Shown piece after piece: positions 43,581-51,585 of a stretch of DNA of 53,346 nucleotides; position 1 is the stretch's first letter; every line of letters starts with the position of its first letter. Made by a program: the position numbers and the translations under genes. The notes under the pieces were generated by a model. That model did not search any database and had not been told where the DNA came from. It saw nothing but the letters and a program-made list of their open reading frames with translations. The DNA comes from Enhydrobacter aerosaccus (lineage in GTDB: Bacteria; Pseudomonadota; Alphaproteobacteria; Reyranellales; Reyranellaceae): contig CAIKZO010000020.1 of NCBI GenBank assembly GCA_903832005.1, positions 1 through 53,346 of the forward strand. Direction: 5' to 3'.

Positions 43581-44788
43581 CGCCGCGCCGCGCACTCGGC
43601 ATTGCCGCGATGGGCCTCGTCACGCCGTTGGGCTCGGGAGCCGAGGCCGTAGCGCGTGTGCTGTTCGAAGGCTCGCGCGCGGGCCTCGCCGCGCGCGACG
43701 ACCTTTGCCCAGGTCGATCCGTCTGGGTAGGCCAGGTCACCGCTGCCCTGCCGCCGTCGCCACCACAAGCCGCCGCCTACGATTGCCGCAACAACCGCAT
43801 GATGCTGGGCGCCCTCTCGCAGATCCGCGAGGACATCGATATCGCCATCGATCGCTACGGCACGACTCGTGTCGGCATCGTCCTCGGCACAAGCACCGGC
43901 GGCATGTCCGAGCAGGAAGACGCGCGCCAGCACCGCATGCGCACCGGTAATTGGCCGGCCGGCAGTCACTACAGGCAATGGGAAATGGGCGCGCTTTCCG
44001 AATACGCCGCATTGGCACTCGGCATCGGCGGCCCTGCCTATGTCATTGCGACTGCGTGCTCGGCGAGCGCAAAGGTATTCGCCAGCGGCCGGCGGCTGAT
44101 CGAGGCTGGCGTCTGCGACTCCGTCGTGGTGGGTGGCGCCGACACGCTGTGCCGACTGACAGCCGCAGGCTTCTCGTCGCTAGAGGCCATCTCGCCCAGC
44201 CCGTGCAACCCGTTCAGCCGCAATCGCGACGGCATCAATATCGGAGAAGGCGCGGCGGCGTTCCTGCTGACTCGAGGCGATGCGCCGGTGCAACTGCTGG
44301 GCAGCGGCGAATGTTCCGATGCCCATCACATCAGCGCGCCTCATCCCGAAGGCAGGGGCGCTCATCAGGCGATGCGCCTGGCCCTCGACGACGCAGCCCT
44401 CCATCCCGACGACGTGGCCTACATCAACCTGCACGGCACCGGTACGCCGCTGAATGACGTGATGGAGGCCAAGGCGATTGCCGCCTTGTTCAATCCATCG
44501 ACGCCTTGCAGTTCCACGAAGGCAATGATCGGCCATGCGCTCGGCGCGGCTGGCGCCTGCGAGGCGGCCTTCACCTGGCTGACACTCAATCCCGCCTTCA
44601 ATCCTCACAATCGCCTACCGCCGCATCTGTGGGACGGACTGAGCGACCCGGCCTTGCCCGCTCTGCATCTCACGCGTGCTGGCGAGAGTTATGAAGTACG
44701 CGATGGACGCGCCGCCATGTTGAGCAATTCCTTTGCTTTCGGCGGCAACAACGTCGCCCTGGCTTTCGGACGCGGATACACATTGTGA
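43577..44788 (+). CDS. apeO: APE ketosynthase (FabF-like, ApeO)
   Basis: 403-residue condensing enzyme. It has the Cys-His-His set: Cys161 in 'VIATACSASAKVF', His in 'YINLHGTGTPLND' and His in 'KAMIGHALGAAGACEA'. The N-terminal 'GIAAMGLVTPLG' and 'GTSTGGMSEQE' follow FabF-type enzymes. In the known pathway ApeO pairs with the chain-length factor ApeC and extends the polyene. The ATG at 43577 overlaps the apeN stop; the same frame is open upstream only as shadow. Confidence 0.85.
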   Translation: MTPRRALGIAAMGLVTPLGSGAEAVARVLFEGSRAGLAARDDLCPGRSVWVGQVTAALPPSPPQAAAYDCRNNRMMLGALSQIREDIDIAIDRYGTTRVGIVLGTSTGGMSEQEDARQHRMRTGNWPAGSHYRQWEMGALSEYAALALGIGGPAYVIATACSASAKVFASGRRLIEAGVCDSVVVGGADTLCRLTAAGFSSLEAISPSPCNPFSRNRDGINIGEGAAAFLLTRGDAPVQLLGSGECSDAHHISAPHPEGRGAHQAMRLALDDAALHPDDVAYINLHGTGTPLNDVMEAKAIAALFNPSTPCSSTKAMIGHALGAAGACEAAFTWLTLNPAFNPHNRLPPHLWDGLSDPALPALHLTRAGESYEVRDGRAAMLSNSFAFGGNNVALAFGRGYTL

Positions 44789-45258
44789 CGCTGGCCCTCT
44801 ATCCCGTCGAGCGCGTCGTGCCGCAGCGGCCGCCGATGATCCTGATCGACGAGGTCGTGTCCCGCCGACCCGATCTCATGGTGGCGACTGTGACGGTCCG
44901 CGCGACCGATCTTTTCTTCCAGCCTGCGCGCGGCACGCCTTCGCACGTCGCGATCGAATGGATGGCGCAGACCTGTGCGGCCTTCGCCGGTTCCAAGGCG
45001 ATCGACGAGGGAGGCGCGGTCAGGATCGGCTTCCTGCTGGGAACGCGGGATTTTCGCGCCACGCAGAGCTGGTTCGCCGAAGGCACGCGGCTTTTCGTCC
45101 GCGCGCACCTCGAATATCACGACAACGAGATCGCCAATTTTGCCTGCGAAGTCGCCGAATCGCCGGACGGCCCGGCGCTGGTCGCGGCAAGCCTGAATGT
45201 CTTCCATCCGCAAGACGCTCAGGCGGTGATCGACAGCCAGTCAGGCAGGTCGACATGA
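44785..45258 (+). CDS. apeP: APE dehydratase (ApeP, hotdog)
   Basis: 157-residue hotdog protein of the FabZ-like APE dehydratase family. It opens 'PVERVVPQRPPMILIDEVVSRRPD' (FabZ-type start) and has 'PSHVAIEWMAQTCAAFAGSKA' as the core helix, with Glu and Gln at the FabZ/FabA catalytic positions. It is the likely partner of ApeI, which supplies a His. The start is a GTG overlapping the apeO stop; the end overlaps the ketoreductase gene. Confidence 0.8.
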   Translation: MTLALYPVERVVPQRPPMILIDEVVSRRPDLMVATVTVRATDLFFQPARGTPSHVAIEWMAQTCAAFAGSKAIDEGGAVRIGFLLGTRDFRATQSWFAEGTRLFVRAHLEYHDNEIANFACEVAESPDGPALVAASLNVFHPQDAQAVIDSQSGRST

Positions 45259-45980
45259 CCCGCACTGTTCTCGTCACGGGAGCCAGCAAGGGCATCGGCG
45301 GCGCGACTGCCCGCCGCCTCGCGCGCGACGGCTTCCACGTCGTAGTCCACTACGGCGGCGATCATGCCGGCGCCGAGGCGACCCTGGCCGATATTGCCGC
45401 CGCCGGCGGGCACGGCCGCATCGTCTCGTTCGACATCTCCGACCGCGCTGCCTGCGCGACCGCGATCGAGGCCGATATCGAGGCGCACGGCCCCTATTAT
45501 GGCGTCGTCCTTAACGCGGGCATTGCCCGCGACAATGCCTTCCCGGCGATGCCGGGCGCCGATTGGGATCTCGTGCTTCGAACCAATCTCGACGGCTTCT
45601 ACAACGTGTTGCAACCCGCCATCATGCCGATGGTGTCAGCACGACAGGGAGGCCGCATTGTGACCTTGTCGTCCGTCTCCGGCCTCGCGGGCAACCGCGG
45701 CCAGACAAACTACAGCGCGGCCAAGGCCGGAATCATCGGCGCCACCAAATCCCTCGCGATAGAACTGGCGAAGCGCAATATCACGGTCAACTGCGTGGCA
45801 CCGGGATTGATCGATACCGCCATGATCGCCGACGTGCCACTCGAGGAAGCGCTCAAGATGATCCCGATGCGCCGCACGGGTCAGCCCGAGGATGTGGCAG
45901 CAGTGGTTTCGTTCCTGTGCTCCGATGGAGCGGGCTACGTGACCCGGCAGGTGATCTCCGTAAACGGCGGCATGCTGTGA
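45255..45980 (+). CDS. apeQ: APE 3-oxoacyl-ACP reductase (FabG-like, ApeQ)
   Basis: 241-residue short-chain dehydrogenase. NADPH-binding 'VTGASKGIGGATARRLA' (7-23), 'VLNAGIARDN', catalytic Ser in 'IVTLSSVSGLAGN', Tyr-xxx-Lys in 'NYSAAKAGIIGATKSLAIELA', and the FabG-type C-terminus 'VISVNGGML'. It reduces the beta-keto group before dehydration. Start ATG overlaps apeP by four bases; the stop overlaps the GTG of apeR. Confidence 0.85.
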   Translation: MTRTVLVTGASKGIGGATARRLARDGFHVVVHYGGDHAGAEATLADIAAAGGHGRIVSFDISDRAACATAIEADIEAHGPYYGVVLNAGIARDNAFPAMPGADWDLVLRTNLDGFYNVLQPAIMPMVSARQGGRIVTLSSVSGLAGNRGQTNYSAAKAGIIGATKSLAIELAKRNITVNCVAPGLIDTAMIADVPLEEALKMIPMRRTGQPEDVAAVVSFLCSDGAGYVTRQVISVNGGML

Positions 45981-47215
45981 AACCTCCGTCAAACCGTCGC
46001 GTCGTCGTCACGGGTATGGGCGGCGTCACCGCCCTCGGCAACGACTGGCCGACAATCCGCGCCAATCTTGACGCGGGACGGACCGGCGTCCGGCGGATGT
46101 CCGAGTGGGATCGTTACGAGGGGCTGCACACGCGACTGGCGGCGCCGGTCGCCGACCGTACCAAGGCGGACCGCTACCCGCGCAAGAAGACGCGTACCAT
46201 GGGGCCAGTCGCGCTGATGGCGGTCCAAGCCAGCGAACAGGCACTGACCGATGCGGGCCTGCTCGACCACCCGCTGCTGCGCGGCGGAACCGCGGGCGTG
46301 GCATACGGATCGTCGTTCGGATCGCCAGGCGCGGTCATGAGTTTCGCCGATCTCATCACCCACGGTAGCTCGCGCTCGCTGAGCGCCACCAGCTACATCC
46401 AGATGATGAGCCATACCGCGCCTGTGAACATCGGCCTGTTCTTCGGCCTGACCGGACGGATCATCACGACGTCGAGCGCTTGCACGTCGGGCAGCCAGGG
46501 CATCGGATATGCCTGCGAGACGATCCGCTGGGGCAAAGCGGACATCATGCTGGCCGGCGGCGCCGAGGAGCTCGACGTCACCATGGCGGCAGTCTTCGAC
46601 ACGCTGTTCGCCACGTCCACGCGCAATGACCAGCCCGAGACGTCGCCGCGGCCATACGACCGCGATCGCGACGGGCTGGTGATCGGCGAGGGTGCGGCGA
46701 CGCTCGTGCTCGAGGAACGCCAACATGCTCTCGCGCGCGGTGCCCACATCTATTGCGAGATCGCGGGCTTCGCAACGAATTCCGACGGCAGTCATGTCAC
46801 CCAGCCACAAGCCGAGACCATGGCCACGGTGATGAAAATGGCGTTGGACGACGCGGAACTCGACGTCGGCGCGATTGGGTTCGTCGACGGTCACGGGACG
46901 GCGACGGAATGGGGCGACATTGCCGAGACCCAGGCGACCCATTCGGTATTCAGCGATAGGACGCCGCTTCGTTCTCTCAAAGGCTATTTCGGCCATACGC
47001 TCGGGGCTTGCGGGGCCATTGAGACTTGGCTGAGCATTGAGATGATGCGCGAAGGCCGATTCGCGCCGAACATCAACTTGGACGTCGTCGACGAGCGCTG
47101 CGCGCCGCTGGACTATGTCGTCAAGCAAGCGCGCGCGCTCGAAGTCGACTACCTGATGAAGAACAATTTCGCCTTCGGAGGCATCAACACATCGCTAATT
47201 TTAAAGCGCGTCTAA
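45977..47215 (+). CDS. apeR: APE ketosynthase (FabF-like, ApeR)
   Basis: 412-residue condensing enzyme. Catalytic Cys169 in 'TTSSACTSGSQGIGYA', His in 'VDGHGTATEWGDIAET' and His in 'KGYFGHTLGACGAIETW' are present. It starts 'RRVVVTGMGGVTALG', like FabF, and in the characterised system makes the first condensation on the aryl starter. Initiation is at a GTG overlapping the apeQ stop. It ends the operon 19 bases before the convergent lipoprotein-family gene, without an obvious terminator hairpin. Confidence 0.85.
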   Translation: MKPPSNRRVVVTGMGGVTALGNDWPTIRANLDAGRTGVRRMSEWDRYEGLHTRLAAPVADRTKADRYPRKKTRTMGPVALMAVQASEQALTDAGLLDHPLLRGGTAGVAYGSSFGSPGAVMSFADLITHGSSRSLSATSYIQMMSHTAPVNIGLFFGLTGRIITTSSACTSGSQGIGYACETIRWGKADIMLAGGAEELDVTMAAVFDTLFATSTRNDQPETSPRPYDRDRDGLVIGEGAATLVLEERQHALARGAHIYCEIAGFATNSDGSHVTQPQAETMATVMKMALDDAELDVGAIGFVDGHGTATEWGDIAETQATHSVFSDRTPLRSLKGYFGHTLGACGAIETWLSIEMMREGRFAPNINLDVVDERCAPLDYVVKQARALEVDYLMKNNFAFGGINTSLILKRV

Positions 47216-47234
47216 AAGTAGATTGAGGGAGACG

Positions 47235-47654
47235 TTAGGCGGTGCGCAACTCGGCGGTGATTGTGTCAAGGAGCACCTTTACTTCCTTGTTGTAGGCAGG
47301 ATGGATCACGGGGCCGCCTGCACCTTGCGTATAGTTGAGGTTGCTGCTGCCGTGATAATCAATGCTGAACTGTGACTCGCTGAAGCGTATATCGACCGTC
47401 AGACTGTGCTTGCCCTTGATCGAAAACGTAGCGACCACCAGACCAGCGGCGTCCTGTTCGATTATCCAATTGTTTCGCTGGGTCGCACGCACGATCGCTT
47501 CGCGCACGCGCTTGCTCGTGAGCAAAGCACCATCTGGCCGGACGATCGGCACATTGTCGTAGTTCTGAACCGCCACCCCGCGCCGAGCCGTCGCGTCGCC
47601 CGCCACACCAATTATCAGGGCGAGCGCCCCTGCCGCGGCTACTAACTTCCTCAC
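47235..47654 (-). CDS. Small exported protein, paralogue of the 33,158 lipoprotein
   Basis: 139-residue protein, signal peptide at 1-23 (VRKLVAAAGALALIIGVAGD, cleavage after TARR region or ATA). The mature part 'VREAIVRATQRNNWIIEQD', 'ATFSIKGKHSLTVDIRF', 'QFSIDYHGSSNLNY' and 'VIHPAYNKEVKVLLDTITAEL' lines up with the mature part of the protein at 33,158-33,556, but there is no lipobox Cys. A GTG start with GGAGGG upstream was chosen over an earlier ATG, which lacks a ribosome site. It converges with apeR. The family function is unknown. Confidence 0.65.
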   Translation of the reverse strand: MRKLVAAAGALALIIGVAGDATARRGVAVQNYDNVPIVRPDGALLTSKRVREAIVRATQRNNWIIEQDAAGLVVATFSIKGKHSLTVDIRFSESQFSIDYHGSSNLNYTQGAGGPVIHPAYNKEVKVLLDTITAELRTA

Positions 47655-47838
47655 TCCGCAACCCTCCAAATCTTCAAGAAGATATAGCCCAAAAGGTCTC
47701 TCGCCCACCCACCGACAAGATATTTGACTATGTCGGCCCAGGTAGATTCTCTGAGCCTCGACCGCCAGCATCAGATCGAGACGGGATCCTACGCAGGGCA
47801 AAGCCGTGACCGGCCACCTGTGTCATCGAACTTTGAAT

Positions 47839-48036
47839 TTAGGCGGACCTGGACGGGGGCGCCAGCCTCCTTAGGCATTTTGGCCGACTCTTGACCCCGC
47901 AGGCTATGGCATTGCCATTCAGGGAGAAGGGTACGATGTGTTCATCATTAAGCACGACGTCCGGCGGCTTCTTCCGACAATAGATGCATTCCCCGAACGA
48001 TGGGTATTTCTTGCGTTCGATAAACTCGGGCTGCAT
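47839..48036 (-). pseudogene. HNH endonuclease-type remnant
   Basis: A 65-codon frame carries 'GECIYCRKKPPDVVLNDEHIVPFSLNGN', the first zinc-knuckle CxxC and the Asp-Glu-His of an HNH domain with its usual Leu-Asn-Gly-Asn. After that the sequence no longer follows the family, and the second Cys pair and catalytic His are lost within 23 codons. It is a cut or frameshifted HNH gene. The flanking stretch (47,655-47,838 and 48,037-48,248) holds nothing else that I recognise. Confidence 0.45.
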
Positions 48037-48248
48037 GGGTGCTCGATCGTCCCTTACGACGGATGAATGTGGGGCCGACTGCCGCTATCTCGGCTATTTT
48101 AGTAGTCTCTCCCGTGCCACCGAGAGACAGGTCATCTAGTGCTTTTTGCTGTGTATTGTCGTTATAGTGGGGGCGTCGTGGCCACAGTCCGCTTCATGCG
48201 GGCGTGCCGGGGTTTGTAGGTTTCAGTTGCGGCAACTAGGCTGCTGGC

Positions 48249-48962
48249 ATGTGTAATCTCTACACCATGAAGCTGTCGCGCGAAGAGGTGCACTGCCTAC
48301 TCGAGCACTACAAGCTGATCGGCAAGGACTGGGCCGAGCTCTTCGCGCAGGACCAAGCGGCCATGAACGAGTCAGGCTTGGTTTATCCGAAGTACCCCGC
48401 GCCGGTCGTGACAGTGCAGGACGGCGTCGAGAGGCTGGAGAAGATGCGCTGGGGCATGCCCGGCCCGGTCTTCCCAAGCAAGGACGGCAAGGTGCCGCGG
48501 CCGAGCTTCATCACCAATATCCGCAACACCGCGAGCAGCCACTGGAAGCGCTGGCTCGCCGACACCAACGTAGCCTCCGGTGCTGACAAGCACGCGGGCG
48601 GCCGCTGTATCGTGCCGGCCGTGGCCTTCGCCGAGCCCGACAAGACGACATCGAAGCCGGTCGTCAATCGCTGGTTCGGCCGCACCGATGGCGTACCGTT
48701 CTTCTTCGCGGGCGTGTGGCGCGAGTGGACGGGCGACCATGGCACGATCGCCAAGCCCGACGTCGCGAAGCACCGCCTCTATTCGTTCCTGACGACCGAG
48801 CCCAACGGGATCGTCCAGCCGGTGCACGAGAAGGCGATGCCGGTGATGCTGCTCACGGCCGACGACGTGAAGCGCTGGCTCTACGGCGGCGCGGCCGATG
48901 CGCTCGAACTGCAGAAGCCGGCGCCGGACGCGGCGATCAGGATTGTGGAGCCAAAGAAGTAA
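48249..48962 (+). CDS. SOS-response-associated peptidase (SRAP/HMCES/YedK-like)
   Basis: 237-residue protein of the DUF159/SRAP family, which makes a thiazolidine crosslink with abasic sites in single-stranded DNA. Cys2 (after Met removal the N-terminal nucleophile), Asn90 in 'PSFITNIRNTASS', Glu129 in 'RCIVPAVAFAEPD' and His193 in 'QPVHEKAMPVML' fill the active site. The usual HxRMP motif is extended here to HEKAMP. The basic, medium-length form is common on mobile elements. It ends in a 26-base overlap with the convergent zinc-ribbon gene. Confidence 0.85.
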   Translation: MCNLYTMKLSREEVHCLLEHYKLIGKDWAELFAQDQAAMNESGLVYPKYPAPVVTVQDGVERLEKMRWGMPGPVFPSKDGKVPRPSFITNIRNTASSHWKRWLADTNVASGADKHAGGRCIVPAVAFAEPDKTTSKPVVNRWFGRTDGVPFFFAGVWREWTGDHGTIAKPDVAKHRLYSFLTTEPNGIVQPVHEKAMPVMLLTADDVKRWLYGGAADALELQKPAPDAAIRIVEPKK

Positions 48963-49779
48963 CCCGGTCCCTGTCGAGGCGACCGCCGCTCTGCTTCTTG
49001 AGGGTGTCGTGCCAGGTATGGCCCATGCACTTTCGGCACACCGGGCAGCTGAAGTGCACGCCTCTCGGCAGATAGTCCCGCCACGGCGATCGGTCGAGCA
49101 GGATGTAATTGGCCATGAGGCCCGTATGTTCGTGGTGGCCACACCAGGCGCTGACGAAGTGCTCGTCCGGCACGCCATCGAGGTCGGCCGGCTGCACCCA
49201 TAGCGCGCCGCGTCCCTCGCAACGTCTGGGCTCGCTGGCGGCGGTGCCGGGTATGATGGCGCTACAGTTCAGCCGCGGCCGCAACAGCGGCAGCGACAGG
49301 TGCTTGTCCTCGAGGACGAGCGGCGCCTGATGGCGGCACAGCGAGCAATGGACCGTCGCTTTCAGGCCCCACGTCGCGAGGTCCGCGAACGTCCGACAAG
49401 GGAAAGGCTTCAGCGTGTGACGAACTGGCGGCTCGGGCTTCGGACGCTCCGACCGGACCGGCCGCTCGCGGTGCGCTCTTTCCTCGTCGCGGCGGCGCAG
49501 CTCGACGGCGACGCGCAGCCGGATCACCGCTTCCGGGTGATGGCGCGGCCGCCGGCGCAGGTCATGCTGCAGCCCTGCCTTCCCCGGATCTTCGAAGACG
49601 AGCTTTCCTTCATCGCCACAGACCGAGCAGCTGAAGGTCGTCACGCGCGTGTCGCGCGCGTCCAGGCCCAGCGGTAGGCCAACGTAGCGGGTGCAGGGCG
49701 GGCAGGTGACCCATGACTTCCCGGCGATCGCGCGGAGTTCCCTGAAGCTGTAGAGCTTGTGCGGGTTCGGCCCAGCCAC
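48937..49779 (-). CDS. Multi-zinc-ribbon protein of unknown function
   Basis: 280-residue basic protein that I do not recognise. It has four CxxC knuckles: Cys26-x2-Cys29 in 'WVTCPPCTRYVG', Cys51-x2-Cys54 in 'TTFSCSVCGDEGKL', one in 'VHCSLCRHQAPL' (about 153) and one in 'HFSCPVCRKCMGHT' (about 253), enough for two zinc ribbons. Arg-rich linkers between them suggest DNA or RNA binding. Its start is 'MAGPNPHKLYSFRELRAIAG'. It overlaps the SRAP gene at the 3' end and follows a small zinc-ribbon gene by 11 bases, so the two might be co-transcribed. Confidence 0.55.
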   Translation of the reverse strand: MAGPNPHKLYSFRELRAIAGKSWVTCPPCTRYVGLPLGLDARDTRVTTFSCSVCGDEGKLVFEDPGKAGLQHDLRRRPRHHPEAVIRLRVAVELRRRDEERAHRERPVRSERPKPEPPVRHTLKPFPCRTFADLATWGLKATVHCSLCRHQAPLVLEDKHLSLPLLRPRLNCSAIIPGTAASEPRRCEGRGALWVQPADLDGVPDEHFVSAWCGHHEHTGLMANYILLDRSPWRDYLPRGVHFSCPVCRKCMGHTWHDTLKKQSGGRLDRDRVTSLAPQS

Positions 49780-49790
49780 CGCGCGCCGTC

Positions 49791-50072
49791 TCAGGCGCGG
49801 GGCGGCAGCGGCCTCACTTCGGCTTGAGGCGGCGCGAGCTGGAGGAAATCTCTGGCCTCCCCTTCCGCATCAAGCACGTACTTGTCCAAATCCTTGCTGC
49901 CGCATCGACAGAGCAAAGGCAGCCGATGAACCGCGCGATAGTGCCCCTCGCATGCACGCATCTGCCTGACACCAAAGAGCGAGCGGTAGCGACAGCGATG
50001 GCACGAAAGAGCAAGTGGCAGGCCGCTGTCGATGAGAGTCGCAATGGTATCTTCATGTGAGCAAGCGCGCAT
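49791..50072 (-). CDS. Small zinc-ribbon-like protein
   Basis: 93-residue protein, family unknown. A Cys-His-Arg-Cys knuckle in 'LALSCHRCRYRSLFGVRQ' (about 29-46) is followed by a second pair in 'LPLLCRCGSKDLDKYV' (about 60-75), a ribbon-like pattern. The start at 50072 is supported by CGACGGAGGG upstream. The gene lies between the gene of 142 codons (50,089) and the multi-ribbon gene, same strand, with 16- and 11-base gaps, making a probable three-gene transcript. Confidence 0.5.
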   Translation of the reverse strand: MRACSHEDTIATLIDSGLPLALSCHRCRYRSLFGVRQMRACEGHYRAVHRLPLLCRCGSKDLDKYVLDAEGEARDFLQLAPPQAEVRPLPPRA

Positions 50073-50088
50073 GGAACCCTCCGTCGAT

Positions 50089-50517
50089 TTAAGAGGCGCT
50101 GCTCGCACGCAACCGCTCAAGCTCGTCGTTGAAGGGCTCCGTCTCGGCGCTCCAGTGCGTCGAGGGATCTCTGTCGTCCGGCGGAAAGGGCAGCCGCTCG
50201 TCATCAGGCATCTGCACGACAGAGACAGCGGTGATCTCCGGCCCGGCATCTTCGTCCAACGCGCCCTGCAGATGGAAGCGCCGGCCATCGAGCGTGCGGG
50301 CCACGAAGTTCGCCGAAGAAAAGCCGAGCGTCTCGTAGGAGCAGAACGCCTCGATCTCCGCGATCTCCAGCACGCCGAGACCATGTTGCTCAGGGTTCAG
50401 CAGGTCGAGAATCGAAACCCATTCGACCATCGCCGCGGGGAGCATGACCAAGTCCTCATCGAGCTCATCTTCCTGACCGACCACATCGAAGGGAAAGAGG
50501 ATGATCTTGCTATCCAT
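50089..50517 (-). CDS. Hypothetical acidic protein
   Basis: 142-residue acidic soluble protein without recognisable motifs: 'MDSKIILFPFDVVGQEDELDEDLVMLPAAMVEWVSI'-like start (given here only in part), 'LGVLEIAEIEAFCSY' and 'FVARTLDGRRFHLQGALDED'. The ATG at 50517 follows GCGAGGAGGC and is better than the upstream ATG at 50637, whose extra 40 residues are atypical. It heads a same-strand set with the zinc-ribbon genes. The 253 bases upstream (50,518-50,770) hold no gene that I can support. Confidence 0.5.
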   Translation of the reverse strand: MDSKIILFPFDVVGQEDELDEDLVMLPAAMVEWVSILDLLNPEQHGLGVLEIAEIEAFCSYETLGFSSANFVARTLDGRRFHLQGALDEDAGPEITAVSVVQMPDDERLPFPPDDRDPSTHWSAETEPFNDELERLRASSAS

Positions 50518-50770
50518 GACGCGCCTCCTCGCTTGCGGGGCGCGACTCGTAACACCAGCTGCCGATAGGAACAATACAAGAACATCCTCGAAATTACATT
50601 TGGTTCTAATGGGTTGTCGGCAGCACAAATGACGCAAAATCTGGGGTGGTCCCCGAATTCAGCTGGCTGGATGATTGGCCGGAGCTGAAAAACCGCATCG
50701 GGGTTTTGGCTTGCTGTGCCTTGTCGCACCGGTCGCGACTCGACTGGAGTCGCCGACAACAGCGACCCCG

Positions 50771-51403
50771 TCATGACCAATCATGTCCTCGCGGTTGCTC
50801 GGCTCGTTTTTTCCGCAATGCTGGCACGGCTTTGAGCATCGTCTGAAGGTGGCCTCTTGCCCACTCGCATTGCCGAGTGACCGCCTCGATCCGAGGGATC
50901 TCAAATTTCTCTACGACAACCCGATCCTCTCCTCCTGGATCATTCAACCGAAATGACGACACCATGGGTATATGGAGCTCGTACATTTGCCACACGCCAT
51001 GAGCCATCATATTTCGCGCCGTTGAGACGTCTCCCATCACGGTCCACAATCCCAGCGCATTTACCGGAACTTGTGGAAGAGGCAACTCATATCGTTTGGC
51101 AAGACGTTTGCCGATTTCAATTTTGTCGCGCAATTCGACGGTCGAAGTTAGAAGGCGCCCATCGTCGAAGGATAGCCCGACCGCATCCCAAATCAGCCAA
51201 TCAAGCGTTGCATCCATAAGCGAATGCGCCATGAGCGCTGTCGCCATCGCTGTCTTTACATTGTCGGGCACGCCCGGAGATAGTTTGTACGTCGCATTAA
51301 AGGTCGGGGTCTTTGGCGGTGTTGCTACCCGCTTAGCCTTGCGCTCTCGTTTCTGTGGCCGCTGTCCTTCTGGAAGCGGTGGTTTCGATGGTTTCCTTGC
51401 CAT
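50771..51403 (-). CDS. HEPN-like protein with RNxxxH motif
   Basis: 210-residue protein with a basic, Pro/Lys-rich first 35 residues, then a helical bundle. In the C-terminal half 'DVSTARNMMAHGVWQMYEL' contains Arg130-Asn131-x3-His135, exactly the RNxxxH active motif of HEPN RNases; the preceding helices 'TALMAHSLMDATLDWLIWDAVGL' and 'ELRDKIEIGKRLAKRY' fit the fold. The start has a strong GGGGGAGG ribosome site. Family knowledge: HEPN proteins are often toxin or abortive-infection RNases. No antitoxin (MNT) gene is adjacent, so this is unproven. Confidence 0.55.
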   Translation of the reverse strand: MARKPSKPPLPEGQRPQKRERKAKRVATPPKTPTFNATYKLSPGVPDNVKTAMATALMAHSLMDATLDWLIWDAVGLSFDDGRLLTSTVELRDKIEIGKRLAKRYELPLPQVPVNALGLWTVMGDVSTARNMMAHGVWQMYELHIPMVSSFRLNDPGGEDRVVVEKFEIPRIEAVTRQCEWARGHLQTMLKAVPALRKKRAEQPRGHDWS

Positions 51404-51417
51404 GGTATCCTCCCCCT

Positions 51418-51582
51418 ATGAGCAACCACGCAAACGATGCCACCCAGCAGCGTGACGCGCTGTTATTGCGATTGCTGAAAACGCCCCCTCAGCCTCGACC
51501 TAAGCGGGAACGAGGCGAGGGAAAGCCTACGGGGAAAGGCGGCGCGCGGTCGAATCAGGAGACGGCGCGCGGGAAGAAGTAA
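51418..51582 (+). CDS. Possible small basic protein
   Basis: 54-codon frame divergent from the HEPN-like gene (14 bases between start codons): 'MSNHANDATQQRDALLLRLL' followed by a Lys/Arg/Pro-rich tail ('RPKRERGEGKPTGKGGARS'). No Shine-Dalgarno is visible because the upstream sequence is the ribosome site of the other strand. It could be a DNA-binding antitoxin-like protein or a chance frame. Confidence 0.3.
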   Translation: MSNHANDATQQRDALLLRLLKTPPQPRPKRERGEGKPTGKGGARSNQETARGKK

Positions 51583-51585
51583 ACG

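Noticed and set aside
49300..49677. 125-codon plus-strand frame
   Set aside because: Antisense to the multi-zinc-ribbon gene and Arg-rich as expected for a shadow.
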